Both the position numbers and the translations under genes were made by a program. From Bursaphelenchus xylophilus (Eukaryota; Nematoda; Chromadorea; Rhabditida; Aphelenchoididae), in the NCBI GenBank assembly GCA_904066235.2, contig CAJFCV020000004.1, positions 3,100,001 through 3,164,000 of the forward strand: DNA of 64,000 nt, given 5' to 3'. The notes beneath the pieces are model-generated. The model was given only the letters and a program-made list of their open reading frames with translations. It searched no databases and was not told the origin of the DNA. Below, piece by piece: positions 28,101 to 34,980 of this stretch (position 1 is the stretch's first letter; each line of letters begins with the position of its first letter).

Positions 28101-31100
28101 GCAAGTGTGAGATTAGGATAATCGAGGGTGCTGATTTCGAAAATGACTTTCATTTTTTTGGTCTTTACTTTTTTCCTTAAGTAGTACTGTAAAGTAGTAA
28201 TTTTTTGAATTTTTTTTTGTGAATACTCGATTTGAGGGTTTACGGTGCACGGCAACCCGAAATAGAAGAAAAATGTTTCCCGCCCACTTTTGAGTTTCGT
28301 CCAAACGAAGTGTCAAAATTGACAAAAGAAATAAAATAATTCCGAGAAAAATATTTTTCGGTCGCAAAATCCCACGAAAAATTCTTTTGTGACATTTTGT
28401 TTGATTTCAACCGATACAAAATGGGCGAAGTGTCGAAAGGAGCCAGGAAACACTTCGGGTTGCCGTGCGGTGGTGCTGCTTTCAAATCAGAAAAAATGAA
28501 TATGATTTTCGAAATCAGCACCATCGAAAACCCCCAAATCGAGTATTCATGAAAAAAAACAAAATTTTAAAAATTACTACTTTACAGTACTACTTAAGGA
28601 AAAAAGTAAAAATCAAAAAAATGAATGTTATTTTCGAAATCATCACCCTCGATTATCCTAATTTCACACTTGCATCGAAGAAAAATAATAATTTTCGTTT
28701 TCCCCAATCGTCCAACTCCGGATTTGATAGGGATGTAAGGGTAATATAAATTTTTGTTATGGAGAAGGCAATTTTGATTTTTTTTTTGAACTTCAGAAGA
28801 ATCAAAGCTATCGACAATGAGCTGGAGACCACCATCGACGAGCAGGTCAACTCCTCAGTCCAGCTGGACCCCACAATCTTCGTCGAAGGCTACAACGAAC
28901 CGCAGTACATGGAGATTGCGAAAGATCACTTCCGCAAATACGTCGCCTCCATGGAACATCAACTCCTGCAAAGATTCGGCGTCGACACCGAAGTGGAGCT
29001 CTTTTCCAACTCCTATTCCGCGATCCGGAAGCGGATCAGCGACAAGGAAATGGACGATATGAGTTTCTTCAACACCCAGCGCGTCATTGAAGAGACGCTG
29101 GAACAGATCTACTCCAGTCATCGTCGAATGTTCTTCGAAGCATTCGGCCAGAAATTTGAAGATCTCACCGAGACCAAGTTTGAGAATGAGACCAGAGAAG
29201 TGTCGGATAAACGCCATGTCCTCAGAGATCAGTGCCGCAACCCCCCAGAGGAGTTGAAGAAACTGGCTGTGGCGTATTACTACACTGCATATGGTAAGGA
29301 ATTTTGCTTCGAAATGATTTACAAGAGCATGGAGGGTAGTATGGGATGATTTGGAAATTGATTTTCCGATATGGGGACATTTTATACGATCAAACAGTTT
29401 CATTGTATAAGATGTCACAAATGTCTAGTATAAGATCAAAGTGGTTGGCAAGAGTGTGGAGGGTAGTATGGCCATATGGGAGTTTGATTTTACAACATGG
29501 GGACATTTTATATGATCAAACAGTTTCATCGTATAAGATGTCACAAATGTCTAGTATAAGATAAAAATGGTTTGTATGAGTGTGGAGGGTAGTATGGGAT
29601 GACTTGGAATTTGATTTTCCGATATAGGGACATTTTATACGATCAAACAATTTTTATCGTATAAGATGTCACAAATGTCTAGTATAAGGTCAAAATGGTT
29701 GGTAAGAATGTGGAGGGTAGTATGGTCATACAGGAATTTGATTTTCCAATATGGGGACATTTTATACGATCAAACAGTTTCATCGTATAAAATGTCACAA
29801 ATGTCTTCTGTAAAGAATAGAAGTTTGTTAAATAAAAATTGCTGGTTTGGTCAAGCGGATTGCTTACTTATTCACCGTTTTTATGAGATAAATGATATAA
29901 ATTTTTCTATTTTTCAGACGCCGGCCACCAACGCTTTCTCTCATTTGCCTGGCTCTGCGCGGATGTCATCGCTCGAGTCAGACTCGACTATATAACCGAA
30001 TTGAGACGTCAAAACCCCAATCAAGAAATCTATTACTACTCGTTCGACCCGGTTTCGGATCGTTTGTCAACCCACATTGATGATTATTTGAACTCGAAGT
30101 CGAGCCGAAGGGGTGCTCTGGCTCGATTTTTGGAGGCCAACATCAAGAAGTATCGAACGAAAGAGGCCACGAAATTGATCTTTAAGTACTGTGAGGTAAG
30201 CGGGGCGTCGATTTTATATTGTAGAACTTTTTTTTGAAAATTTTGATATTCTCGTAATTTATTGTCTATTTGGCCTAATATTGTATTTACAGGTCTACGA
30301 TGGACTCATGGATTTGATGACATTCACTGTGAAGTGGGCCGAGAAGAACGGGATCCTCGTCGGGACCGGAGAACGGAAGGAGAGGGATCTGATGGACGTC
30401 GAGCAGGTCGGTGTGCCCGTTTTCAACTCGATTCACATGTGTTTGATGATCATTTTGTTCGGTCAAGGAAAGCTGGACACCATCAATACACCACGATCCT
30501 TTGAAGAGGTAGGATTTTCACATAATGGACATTTTATGCGATGAAACATGTTTGGTCGTATAACATGTCGCTTGATTGAAATTTGTGGAGGGTTGGCTGG
30601 TTTCGTATGCCCCGAGGCATGACTACTAAATTTCTAGGTTTTTTATGTTGTAGATTATTTTGGAGACATTTGATACGACGGAACATGTTTCATTGTATAA
30701 CATGTCGTCTGATTCAAATTTTTGGAACCTTTACTGGTTTCGTAAGCCCCGGGGCATGACAACTTAATTTCTGGGGTTTTTTATGTTGTGAAGTGTTTTG
30801 GAGACATTTTATACGATGAAACATGTTTCGTCATATAACATGTCGACGAGTCAAAATTTTGAAAATTTTAGTTATATACATGGTAAGAGTAGAAGAAAGA
30901 TGGATAAAAATTTGACGAGCTTTTATATTATGAATTATGAATGAATTTTTCAGCCTGAAGACCTTGAAGGCATGGATCCAGTTGACCTGAGGAAGCAACA
31001 CGGAGGACTTGGCCAAAGATTTCTTGGTCTTATGAGATTTATGGCTTCTCGAGACTTTCTAATGCTTAAAGAATTGTCTTTCCTCGATTTTGGATATGTC

Positions 31101-32130
31101 TCCGGATTCTACAACAATGAATGGTTCTACGCGCAAAAGGTGAGCTTTAAAAAGCGAAAGATTTATCAGTTTTTAGGCGGCTGAAAAGACTTATTACAAG
31201 ATTTGCCTGACCAACGACTACTCAGCCATCCCATACGACAAGGACAAGCAGAAGGTAACGGATATTGTGGAGAAGGTGGACATCGAAGGAAGAGTGGCGT
31301 CAGATGGAATCTCATTTTTGGTCGAACTTCTGAAAGGCACAGCGAACCAAGTGATGAACAAGAAGAATGTGAGGGCACTTGAGGATCACTCAGGATGCGA
31401 GTCCATCTTTTGGAGACAGGATTTTGCCAATTCCGATGATTGTAGGTGGAGTTTTGCGCAATTGGATGTGTTATACGCTGAAACATGTTTGATCGTATAA
31501 CATGTCGGCGAGTCAAATTTTTAAAAATCTTAAGTCATAAATGACAGGAATAGAAAAAAGATGGATACATTTTGACGGTTTTTTATATTATGAAAAATGG
31601 TGGAGACATTTTATACGCTGAAACATGTTTGATCGTATAACATGTCGGCAAGTCAAATTTTTGCAAAATCTCAAGTTTTAAATGGCATGAAAAGAAGAAA
31701 GATGGATGCAATTTTTGCGAGGTTTTATAGTATGGGTAATGATGAAGACATTTTATACGCTGAAACATGTTTGATCGTATAAATTGTCGGCTTACTTTGA
31801 TTTTTGAATTAATACATGTTACTTTTAGGCCTAACTGATCGTATCTACGTGACTGCCGTGGGAACTGTGACTGCCGTCAACCGTCTTCGTCGCTATCTGA
31901 CGCCCAAGGGATACCTGAACAGCCGGATGTCGGATCTGAGCATGGGGAAATCGTTCGCTTCCCAGGTCATGAACAAGATTTACCAATTGACGAGAAAAGA
32001 AGAGAAGGTTGAATTGATCGAAGAAAAGGTTGAAGAAGACACCCCAGTGCGAGCTGCCCCCAGAATCAAGGCCTACACCGATGAAAATGGCCATATTGTG
32101 GTGACAAAGCCGGGTACCTCCAAAGATTAG
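10171..32130 (+). CDS. ego-1: RNA-dependent RNA polymerase, EGO-1/RRF-1 family
   Basis: Exons: 10171-10275, 10493-10743, 10806-10905, 11000-11372, 11669-11754, 11789-12088, 24232-24616, 24882-25060, 25323-25676, 25938-26424, 27021-27295, 27721-28022, 28797-29293, 29918-30195, 30293-30508, 30954-31139, 31177-31441, 31829-32130; 1646 codons plus stop, close to the roughly 1600 residues of C. elegans EGO-1 and RRF-1. The family copies target mRNA into secondary (22G-type) siRNAs with Argonautes, typically in germline granules. Diagnostic blocks: [17 protein letters not shown] (exon 8), [12 protein letters not shown] (exon 9), and the catalytic metal-binding DLDGD at about residues 925-929 within [11 protein letters not shown] (exon 11). 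No key aspartate is missing. The symbol marks the family; an rrf-1-like paralogue cannot be excluded. Intron 6 is 12,143 bp and full of mobile elements. Intron 7 needs a GC donor at 24617. Introns 8-17 hold hairpin arrays and MITEs. A candidate poly(A) signal AATAAA is at 32337-32342. Confidence 0.92.
12279..14543. mobile_element. CAGGGTG-ended Tc/mariner-like element, itself interrupted
   Basis: Ends CAGGGTGTACCAAATT and AATTTGGTACACCCTG are flanked by TA on both sides. Without the inner element (13031-14419) it is about 875 bp with terminal inverted repeats of about 257 bp (12279-12535 against 12895-13029 plus 14422-14543). The target is the family-B MITE: the intact copy near 26476 reads AACCGAAAAGTATTATTTTT, exactly the sequence restored by removing this element and one TA. 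Residual coding sequence near 12726-12836 ([20 protein letters not shown], then RTIRRTLE) resembles the DNA-binding helix-turn-helix part of a mariner-type transposase; no catalytic domain remains. Confidence 0.85.
13031..14419. mobile_element. 1.39-kb foldback element with CACTGCTCC ends and TA target site
   Basis: Ends CACTGCTCCACGAAATGATA and its inverse TATCATTTCGTGGAGCAGTG, flanked by TA (13029-13030 and 14420-14421). The inverted arms are about 380 bp (13031-13409 against about 14040-14419) and differ at only a few positions by eye. The 630-bp middle has no transposase frame. End motif and TA target fit a Tc1/mariner-type non-autonomous element. Confidence 0.85.
14661..15858. mobile_element. 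Foldback element with CAAGGAAAG ends, interrupted by a GC-rich-ended element
   Basis: The left arm (about 14661-14775: CAAGGAAAGAACTTCTATGG, then a GTCGTGACATA segment) is mirrored at about 15005-15111 plus 15833-15858. Without the insertion at 15112-15832 it is about 470 bp. It lies in the family-B MITE after the ACTGTAAAG motif. The left end follows a TA; the right end is one base off, so exact borders are uncertain. Confidence 0.72.
15112..15832. mobile_element. 721-bp element with GGCCCGGCCCG-rich ends and 7-bp flanking repeats
   Basis: Flanked by ATACCCC at 15105-15111 and 15833-15839. Removing the element and one ATACCCC restores the palindrome of the host element. Short terminal inverted repeat AGACTTGGCT / AGCCAAGTCT is followed at both ends by runs of GGCCCGG, while the middle is AT-rich and non-coding. 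The target duplication length (7, perhaps 8 with one change) hints at an hAT-like origin, which is only an inference. Confidence 0.75.
15896..16115. repeat. 220-bp direct duplicate, left copy
   Basis: Identical by eye to 23894-24113. It is the right half of the family-B MITE, from GTGCTGATTTCG to the TTTCGGTT before the terminal arm. The two copies bracket the Pao/BEL pair. Confidence 0.85.
16174..16348 (-). mobile_element. 3' long terminal repeat of Pao/BEL copy 1
   Basis: Shares the order and several stretches of the LTR of copy 2 (ACCGCAC, CATAATTGGTGA, CTTTTATATG, TTATGCTAATT, GGGAATTGTGGAGAC) and ends in CCACAACA at 16348. The outer start at about 16174 (TGGGCACC) is a guess. No matching 5' LTR is seen for this copy. 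Confidence 0.65.
16305..16907 (-). CDS. Overlapping 200-codon frame at the pol 3' end of Pao/BEL copy 1
   Basis: It starts with ATG at 16907 and runs in a different frame from pol into the LTR, ending in [14 protein letters not shown]. Its composition is ordinary and acidic-Ser rich at the start ([20 protein letters not shown]) and Pro/Thr rich later, whereas the pol frame in the same stretch is an Arg/Ser/Pro-rich string typical of an out-of-frame read. Copy 2 ends its own frame with the closely similar [14 protein letters not shown], also read into the LTR, which supports this as the natural 3' frame. It may be a separate protein or a frameshifted extension of pol. No membrane segment is present, so it is not an envelope protein. 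Function unknown. Confidence 0.5.
   Translation of the reverse strand: MSTPEISLESESANSEKERSASPSPSEEQSLADMVGESLAGFIEECPEAIKEFLSKVIQSVPSRELTRLTGPVVLFEERIQGAIESFEAGPESQPATPRENRQARRPTHRAIPRRPRPTSSPPATVEVARPTPWKSPWAIPFPATLQSQQAPPANVKTGPSTSTALPHPASTSWRVPPTQPDPPPGMLWSRNGLHNSHGN
16309..20398 (-). CDS. pol: Pao/BEL pol polyprotein, 5'-truncated (RT, RNase H, integrase)
   Basis: A long uninterrupted frame (1350 codons from the first internal Met at 20361) that begins inside the aspartic protease region ([14 protein letters not shown]) and lacks gag and the protease active site. In order: protease tail, reverse transcriptase ([34 protein letters not shown], and the catalytic box as YVDN), RNase H ([24 protein letters not shown]), zinc-binding-like and DDE integrase ([25 protein letters not shown]) and a C-terminal Pao-type DUF5641-like segment near residue 1100. 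YVDN replaces the usual YVDD of Pao elements; the second catalytic Asp is Asn, which may impair activity. No frameshift or stop breaks the frame, so decay is recent. After about 16900 the frame is probably not the coding one. Confidence 0.88.
20399..20436. repeat. Near-perfect palindrome at the broken end of Pao copy 1
   Basis: GCTTGTAATCAAAAGGG, spacer TCG, then CCCCTTTTGATTACAAGC. The same 20-mer GCTTGTAATCAAAAGGGTCG also sits at 16133-16152, just outside the copy-1 LTR, so it brackets copy 1 as a direct repeat and has an inverted copy here. Confidence 0.8.
20596..23289 (-). CDS. gag: Pao/BEL gag-protease protein of copy 2 (pol deleted)
   Basis: An 897-codon open frame. Residues about 215-400 match the Pao-type gag core (DUF1759-like; [26 protein letters not shown]). 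About 440-500 hold three Cys/His knuckle clusters ([40 protein letters not shown]). Near residue 600 is the aspartic protease motif [15 protein letters not shown]. After the protease tail ([10 protein letters not shown], homologous to the start of copy 1) the frame skips the whole polymerase and joins a Pro/Lys-rich C-terminus that runs into the LTR ([14 protein letters not shown]). It would make virus-like particle protein only and would depend on enzymes supplied in trans. Confidence 0.85.
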   Translation of the reverse strand: MAEHPDAVENHSHLSSASTVTLLNPADIAAAPRCSLEEHARHRAIISGFRPTPENNRQIATLFATFVNDPTTYREIKAVCRTIYTLITFDFARILSRLENPLIRLTDLSDIPSFTLKLFSEILESLKTVETDFRTALYDLEDLELSHQVPSATAQLYVDSLSCSLVSEMLGYWIESSMDAIQRCQEACARVELQNSQSRSSFLASPQLGNLNPVSSSPVSPRSTFLDLHKIRINKFSGKPEEFSQFFGVLTNALDSNSHYSEMSKITFVLSLLAGEPLEMIQAIPIVEGSLRLILNALQRRYGDKRAHYQRLLKELKDKKYSVPRTQAELKDWYYRLMIMRDSLVSSPSLSNVHSPGLLSENELFISHVLESLPEDIHRSIELHFEHSAIVPTVDDILSYLDSIIRSRERFSLSRDKDSHFRSPQLSNTSNFHRERCAFCDRSHRSKDCRTVSDHSRRQQVIREKNLCARCLCRSHVSSQCRSPMCSQCQGDHHISICSQAFPSSNFNFNQPHRSFFGQSTHSSPPLSSTFPNNLETPRASSFPPSNPPAVQPTNGPSVQMRTVSLPQNEEVMSPMVTVSGFRDPVKAFIDTGSQVSFVDLGFCRSLQLPLDSPIIRTVIPVGGNVQSIQTFKTSVSIVPKSGPPVAFRVLAIENLHEFFMGQPADSGQVPIRIVLGQDCLAKLEIQSSNHVTPDGLRVMSCRFGHFLVSENSDEWCSDYPIDFCRIRKSTFFANRKKKKSVAPKIISPVENAADVVNSYSHPLRKSPDPIVNSLPLSTHCEPAVEVGHVLPWGNSLLQKPNRGPNLKYISVSHSNPCTMVPRNLPQSDLPMNRRIKCKYKPKEHELSLDYELTKSPKVPWKCPAKFNWYLPHANPTQKEEPDMLWSVKRLHNSHRN
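23340..23481 (-). repeat. Seven-copy GGGGATYTAACCC tandem repeat in the leader of Pao copy 2
   Basis: Copies start at 23340, 23360, 23383, 23403, 23426, 23446 and 23469. Spacing alternates 20 and 23 bp and the middle base alternates C and T, giving a 43-bp higher-order period. It lies between the 5' LTR and the gag start. Confidence 0.9.
23894..24113. repeat. 220-bp direct duplicate, right copy
   Basis: Begins directly at the outer edge of the copy-2 LTR and matches 15896-16115 base for base by eye (offset 7998), then continues into the right arm of the outer MITE. Confidence 0.85.
24690..24860. mobile_element. Family-C palindromic MITE in RdRP intron 7
   Basis: Arms GGCAAAAAATGTACCATTT and AAAATGGTACGTTCTTTGCC, inner arms TGGCAAAATGCCTCC and GTATTTTGCCACATTTCTTG. 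It makes up most of the 265-bp intron and lies just 3' of the unusual GC donor. Other copies are at 32.5, 32.9, 33.8 and 52.1 kb. Confidence 0.8.
25093..25909. repeat. Four hairpin repeats in RdRP introns 8 and 9
   Basis: Copies at 25093-25155 and 25227-25277 (intron 8) and 25700-25751 and 25848-25909 (intron 9). 25227-25277 has nearly perfect arms (GACATTTTATACGATGAAA ... TAATCGTATAAAATGTC). The 25848 copy has a decayed right arm (ATCATATAACATGTC). Confidence 0.87.
26459..26874. mobile_element. Intact family-B palindromic MITE in RdRP intron 10
   Basis: About 415 bp. Left end GGAACTGGGACGATCGGGG, right end CGGTTTCCAGAATCGTCCAG. Inner inverted motifs GGTGCTGATTTCGAAAGTGA and CATTTTCGAAATCAGCACC, and AGTACTGTAAAGTAGTAA with its inverse. 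No coding frame. It serves as the uninterrupted reference for the split copy in intron 6. Confidence 0.82.
27320..27382. repeat. Hairpin repeat in RdRP intron 11
   Basis: Left arm GACATTTTATACGATTAAAT, right arm TTCGTCGTATAAAATGTC, loop about 25 bases. The rest of the 425-bp intron is AT-rich with no feature seen. Confidence 0.87.
28054..28720. mobile_element. Family-B MITE in RdRP intron 12, with a second MITE inside
   Basis: Outer ends GGAAATGTGACGATTGGGG and CCCCAATCGTCCAACTCC. The core motifs TGCTGATTTCGAAAATGA and TTTCGAAATCATCACC match the intron 10 copy. About 440 bp without the nested element. Confidence 0.8.
28247..28468. mobile_element. 222-bp nested MITE with GCACGGCAACCCGAA ends
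   Basis: Perfect 15-bp terminal inverted repeats GCACGGCAACCCGAA (28247-28261) and TTCGGGTTGCCGTGC (28454-28468), flanked by GGT on both sides, a possible 3-bp target duplication. Interior AT-rich, no coding frame. No second copy of this family seen in the window. Confidence 0.78.
29330..29815. repeat. Four-unit tandem array of hairpin-bearing repeats in RdRP intron 13
   Basis: Hairpins start at 29376, 29502, 29629 and 29756 (periods 126, 127, 127). Each unit holds TGGAGGGTAGTATGG, a GATTTGATTTTCC-like stretch, the hairpin (GACATTTTATACGATCAAAC ... TCGTATAAGATGTC) and CACAAATGTCTAGTATAAG. Units differ at scattered positions. The last unit loses homology after about 29808. Confidence 0.9.
30528..30950. 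repeat. Three-unit tandem array of hairpin repeats in RdRP intron 15
   Basis: Hairpins begin at 30528, 30665 and 30803 (periods 137 and 138). The first two units share CTGGTTTCGTATGCCCC and GGGTTTTTTATGTTGT. The third unit changes to GAGTCAAAATTTTG and AGAAGAAAGATGGATAAA, which is the unit type found in intron 17. Confidence 0.87.
31466..31790. repeat. Three-unit tandem array of hairpin repeats in RdRP intron 17
   Basis: Hairpins at about 31466-31505, 31604-31648 and 31747-31788, all with ATACGCTGAAACATG and TTTGATCGTATAA, spacing about 138 and 143. The spacer (GAGTCAAATTTTTAAAAAT, AAAAAGATGGATACATTTTG, TTTTTTATATTATGAA) is shared with the last unit of intron 15. Confidence 0.87.
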
Positions 32131-33833
32131 AGAGAAAGGAGATGATTTCGTCTTGATTTTTTTTGTTATGATTGTTTGTCATTCTTTTTAACTTGCAGTA
32201 TTTTTTTTTTAATTTTACGGGTTTTGTTTGTGTTTTTTGGTCTGTTTTTGACGGGTTGGAAGTGTCATTTCACATTTGTTTTTTTTTTTTGTTTTATTTA
32301 TTGGGATTATGAATATCTCGTGTGTATAATTGCTAAAATAAATCATGGTGCTGTAAGTCGGAGATTTTTTAGAATTTCAATTTGGGTTAAATTTTTGGTA
32401 AATTGTGCGATTTTGAAAAGAAAAAATTAATTTTGTAATTTTTTTGGCCTGTAAAATTGATGATGAACTGTGCCTGGAACCATGTACAAGGGGCGACCTA
32501 ATCCAGTTGCAAAAAACGTACTATTTCGCATCCAGGAAGCATCAAAAAATGTGGCAAAATACCTCCCTCTCCAAGTGAAAAAACTCCGATTTCAAAAGCG
32601 CGCCCGCTCTTTGTGAGGAAAACCTTCAAAACAAAGTTTTTTCATTTGAAGAGTGAAGCATTTTGCCACATTTTTGATACTTCCCGGATGCAAAATGGTA
32701 CGTTTTTTGCCACTGGATCAGGTCCCCCACTGTGATTGAAATTTTTCCTGACCTCTCCTTTATTAATACCTCTTTTTTTACTAAAGGCTGTCCATTTACT
32801 CCGGGAAAAGGACCAGGCGAAGCGATTGATAAAATCATTACATTTTTTCTTAACTAAATAGTTACAATCAATTTTCGCGCCGGTTCGCTCTTTGTGAGGG
32901 ATTTTCGGTGGAGAGGGAACATTTTGCCACACTTTTGATACTTCCCGGATGCAAAATGATACGTTTTTTTACCACTGGATCAGGTCCGTCACTGTAACAG
33001 AGCATGCAAATTCAAGTCCGAATTTGGTTGTTCAACTGATACCTAAACAATACAGCTTTACAATCAGCAACTAATATAAATGTATAACATTGGTGGGAAC
33101 ATAAAATAAACGCAAAAGTTCTTGTCAATTTTTTGTGTAAATGCGAAAAAATCACATTCTTATCGCATTTCTTCCAACTTTTCCTACGAATAAAACTCGC
33201 ATCTCATTGGACATCAATTTTTTTCAGCTCCTTGAATTTTTTCGTTGCCGCCGTTCAAAGACCTCGACCATCTCTCGAGACGTTTTTTGCGGAAGATTTA
33301 TATCGAAGGAAAGCGGTTGGGGTGAGACATATGGCCTGAAAAGTCATTTCGAATATAAAAATAAATTCTCAGAGGGTCTTGGGATTAAAACATCCAAATA
33401 TTCGTTCTTTTCGGTTTAATTGAGTTTCGTGTTTGGGTTTGGATTGCACCGGGTTTTCGTTGTTTTAAACGGTGGAAGGTGGGAGGGGCTGTACCGCAAT
33501 GACGGTAACGTTCTATATTCGGTATGTTCAGAATACCTTTTTTTACAGTTGGAGAAAGCCAACAGTCAAAAGAAATTAAGGCCCTGCCACGAATGCAGTT
33601 TTTTGTCTAAACACGTAATAAATTGTTTCTTCCATTCAGTAGCCTAAAATTAATTTTCAGTCTATTATTTTCCATTTTTTTGCTGACTTCACGTCTTTTT
33701 ATACTATATTTTCTGCCATTTACACGCAGTGGGATTCGAACCTGGGTCGTCAGATTGGTTGTTCCGGCGCACAACCGCTATACTATGACGCTTTTTTTCA
33801 ATATATTTGACATGCATCCGAAGCCGAATTCTT
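32131..33833. other. RdRP 3' end and start of the gene-free region, with two family-C MITE copies
   Basis: The 3' UTR is T-rich with AATAAA at 32337-32342. Family-C MITE copies lie at about 32485-32735 (full palindrome; arms CAGTTGCAAAAAACGTACTA and TGGTACGTTTTTTGCCACTG) and about 32885-32995 (right half only, GCAAAATGATACGTTTTTTT). 33000-33725 shows no gene or repeat I can name. Confidence 0.65.
33726..33791 (-). pseudogene. tRNA-like relic with box A and box B
   Basis: Read on the minus strand it holds a box-A-like AGTATAGCGGTTGTGC and a perfect box B GGTTCGAATCC at tRNA spacing. The T stem flanks pair poorly (CCAGG against CCCAC) and the anticodon arm does not fold cleanly, so it is more likely a decayed tRNA or the head of a tRNA-derived SINE than a working tRNA. 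Confidence 0.35.
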
Positions 33834-34082
33834 CAGTGGGGGGACCCGATTCAGTGGCAAAAAACGTACCATTTTGACTCCGGGAAGGACCAAAAATGTG
33901 GCAAAATACCTCCCTCCCCATGTGAAAAGACTTCGTTTTGAAGGGCGCGCCCTTTTTCCTCACAAAAAGAGCGGGCGCGATTTTGAAATCTGAGTTTTTT
34001 CACTTGGAGAAGGAGATATCTTGCCGCATTTTTTGATGCTTCCTGGATGCAAAATGGTACGTTTTTTGCCACTACTCCACTG
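33834..34082. mobile_element. Family-C palindromic MITE
   Basis: Ends CAGTGGGGGGACCCGATTCA and GCCACTACTCCACTG. Inner arms GTGGCAAAAAACGTACCATT and AATGGTACGTTTTTTGCCAC, then TGTGGCAAAATACCTCCC against AGATATCTTGCCGCATTTTT. The middle carries a second palindrome GGGCGCGCCCTTTTTCCTC / GAGCGGGCGCG. Confidence 0.8.
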
Positions 34083-34283
34083 TATGCTGAAATTCTGCAA
34101 ATAAAATCCTGTGACAGCCGTTGTTACAACTACCTCGCATCAAATAATGCAATCATAAAATGACAGCATAACCAAAAAGGAAAAAAGGCATACGGCCAAA
34201 CTAATCGAATATTGATGCCTCCAAACTTGCAAAAAATTGTTGACGACATTCCGAAAAGCGCTACCATTAAAGCTCATTTACTA

Positions 34284-34980
34284 CAGGGTGCGGCAATTTT
34301 TCGGCCGGATTTGAATTGGCTATAACTTTTTTAGTTTTTATCCGAATGTTAAAATTCTTTTTTTCCCTGAATCCTCAGACAACCCCATTTTGTTTGATAC
34401 CAAAAACGTTATATATACAGGGACCTAGTTCATAGTTATTGGCCTTTCGGTCGTTTTCTCTGCTTTTTCGGCGTGTGTGAAAATCGCCAGAAAAAATTAC
34501 TTTCTTTTATGAATTTTGTCGTAAAAAGTTTCATGCCTGTTCATGCCATGGAGAATACAGTTTCCACAAAAAATCAGCTATCTCCGCACAAAACTAGGGA
34601 AGATAGAGCCAAAAAGTTTTTCTGTGTGACCACTCATGTGCCCTCCTGACAGCAAAGAATCGTTCAATATCTTGGTCGCCCCTGAAAGGTGCGGGCTGAA
34701 ACTTTCAGGAATTGATGTGTGGCCTATGTCCGGCCCATGTGCAAAATTTAAAGAAAATCTGAGAGTCGCACTAGGGGTAATTCCATTGTCAGCAATGAAA
34801 ATTAGAGCTTTTTCTTTGTCTCGTATTTTTACTGTAGTCTAACGAACGGGTATAACATATTTGGTATTAAACAAAATGGGGTTGTCTATGGATTCAGGGA
34901 AAAAAAGAATTTTAACATTTTCCCAAAAACTAAAAAAGTTATGGCCAATTAAAATCCGGCGGAAAAATTGCCGCACCCTG
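34284..34980. mobile_element. 697-bp CAGGGTG-ended element with TA target site
   Basis: Ends CAGGGTGCGGCAATTTTT and AAAAATTGCCGCACCCTG flanked by TA at 34282-34283 and 34981-34982. Subterminal TTGAATTGGCTATAACTT and TCCCTGAATCCTCAGACAAC are shared with the 12279-14543 element, so it is the same family. Arms about 130 bp; no transposase frame. Confidence 0.85.

Noticed and set aside
29330..29815. Regular repeats with spacers, CRISPR-like at first sight
   Set aside because: Units are palindromic MITEs with duplicated flanks in an intron of a eukaryotic gene; spacers are homologous to each other.
24232..32130. RdRP exons 7-18 as a separate gene from exons 1-6
   Set aside because: Phase 0 is kept across the 12-kb intron, total length fits the family, and neither half alone has a complete family architecture.
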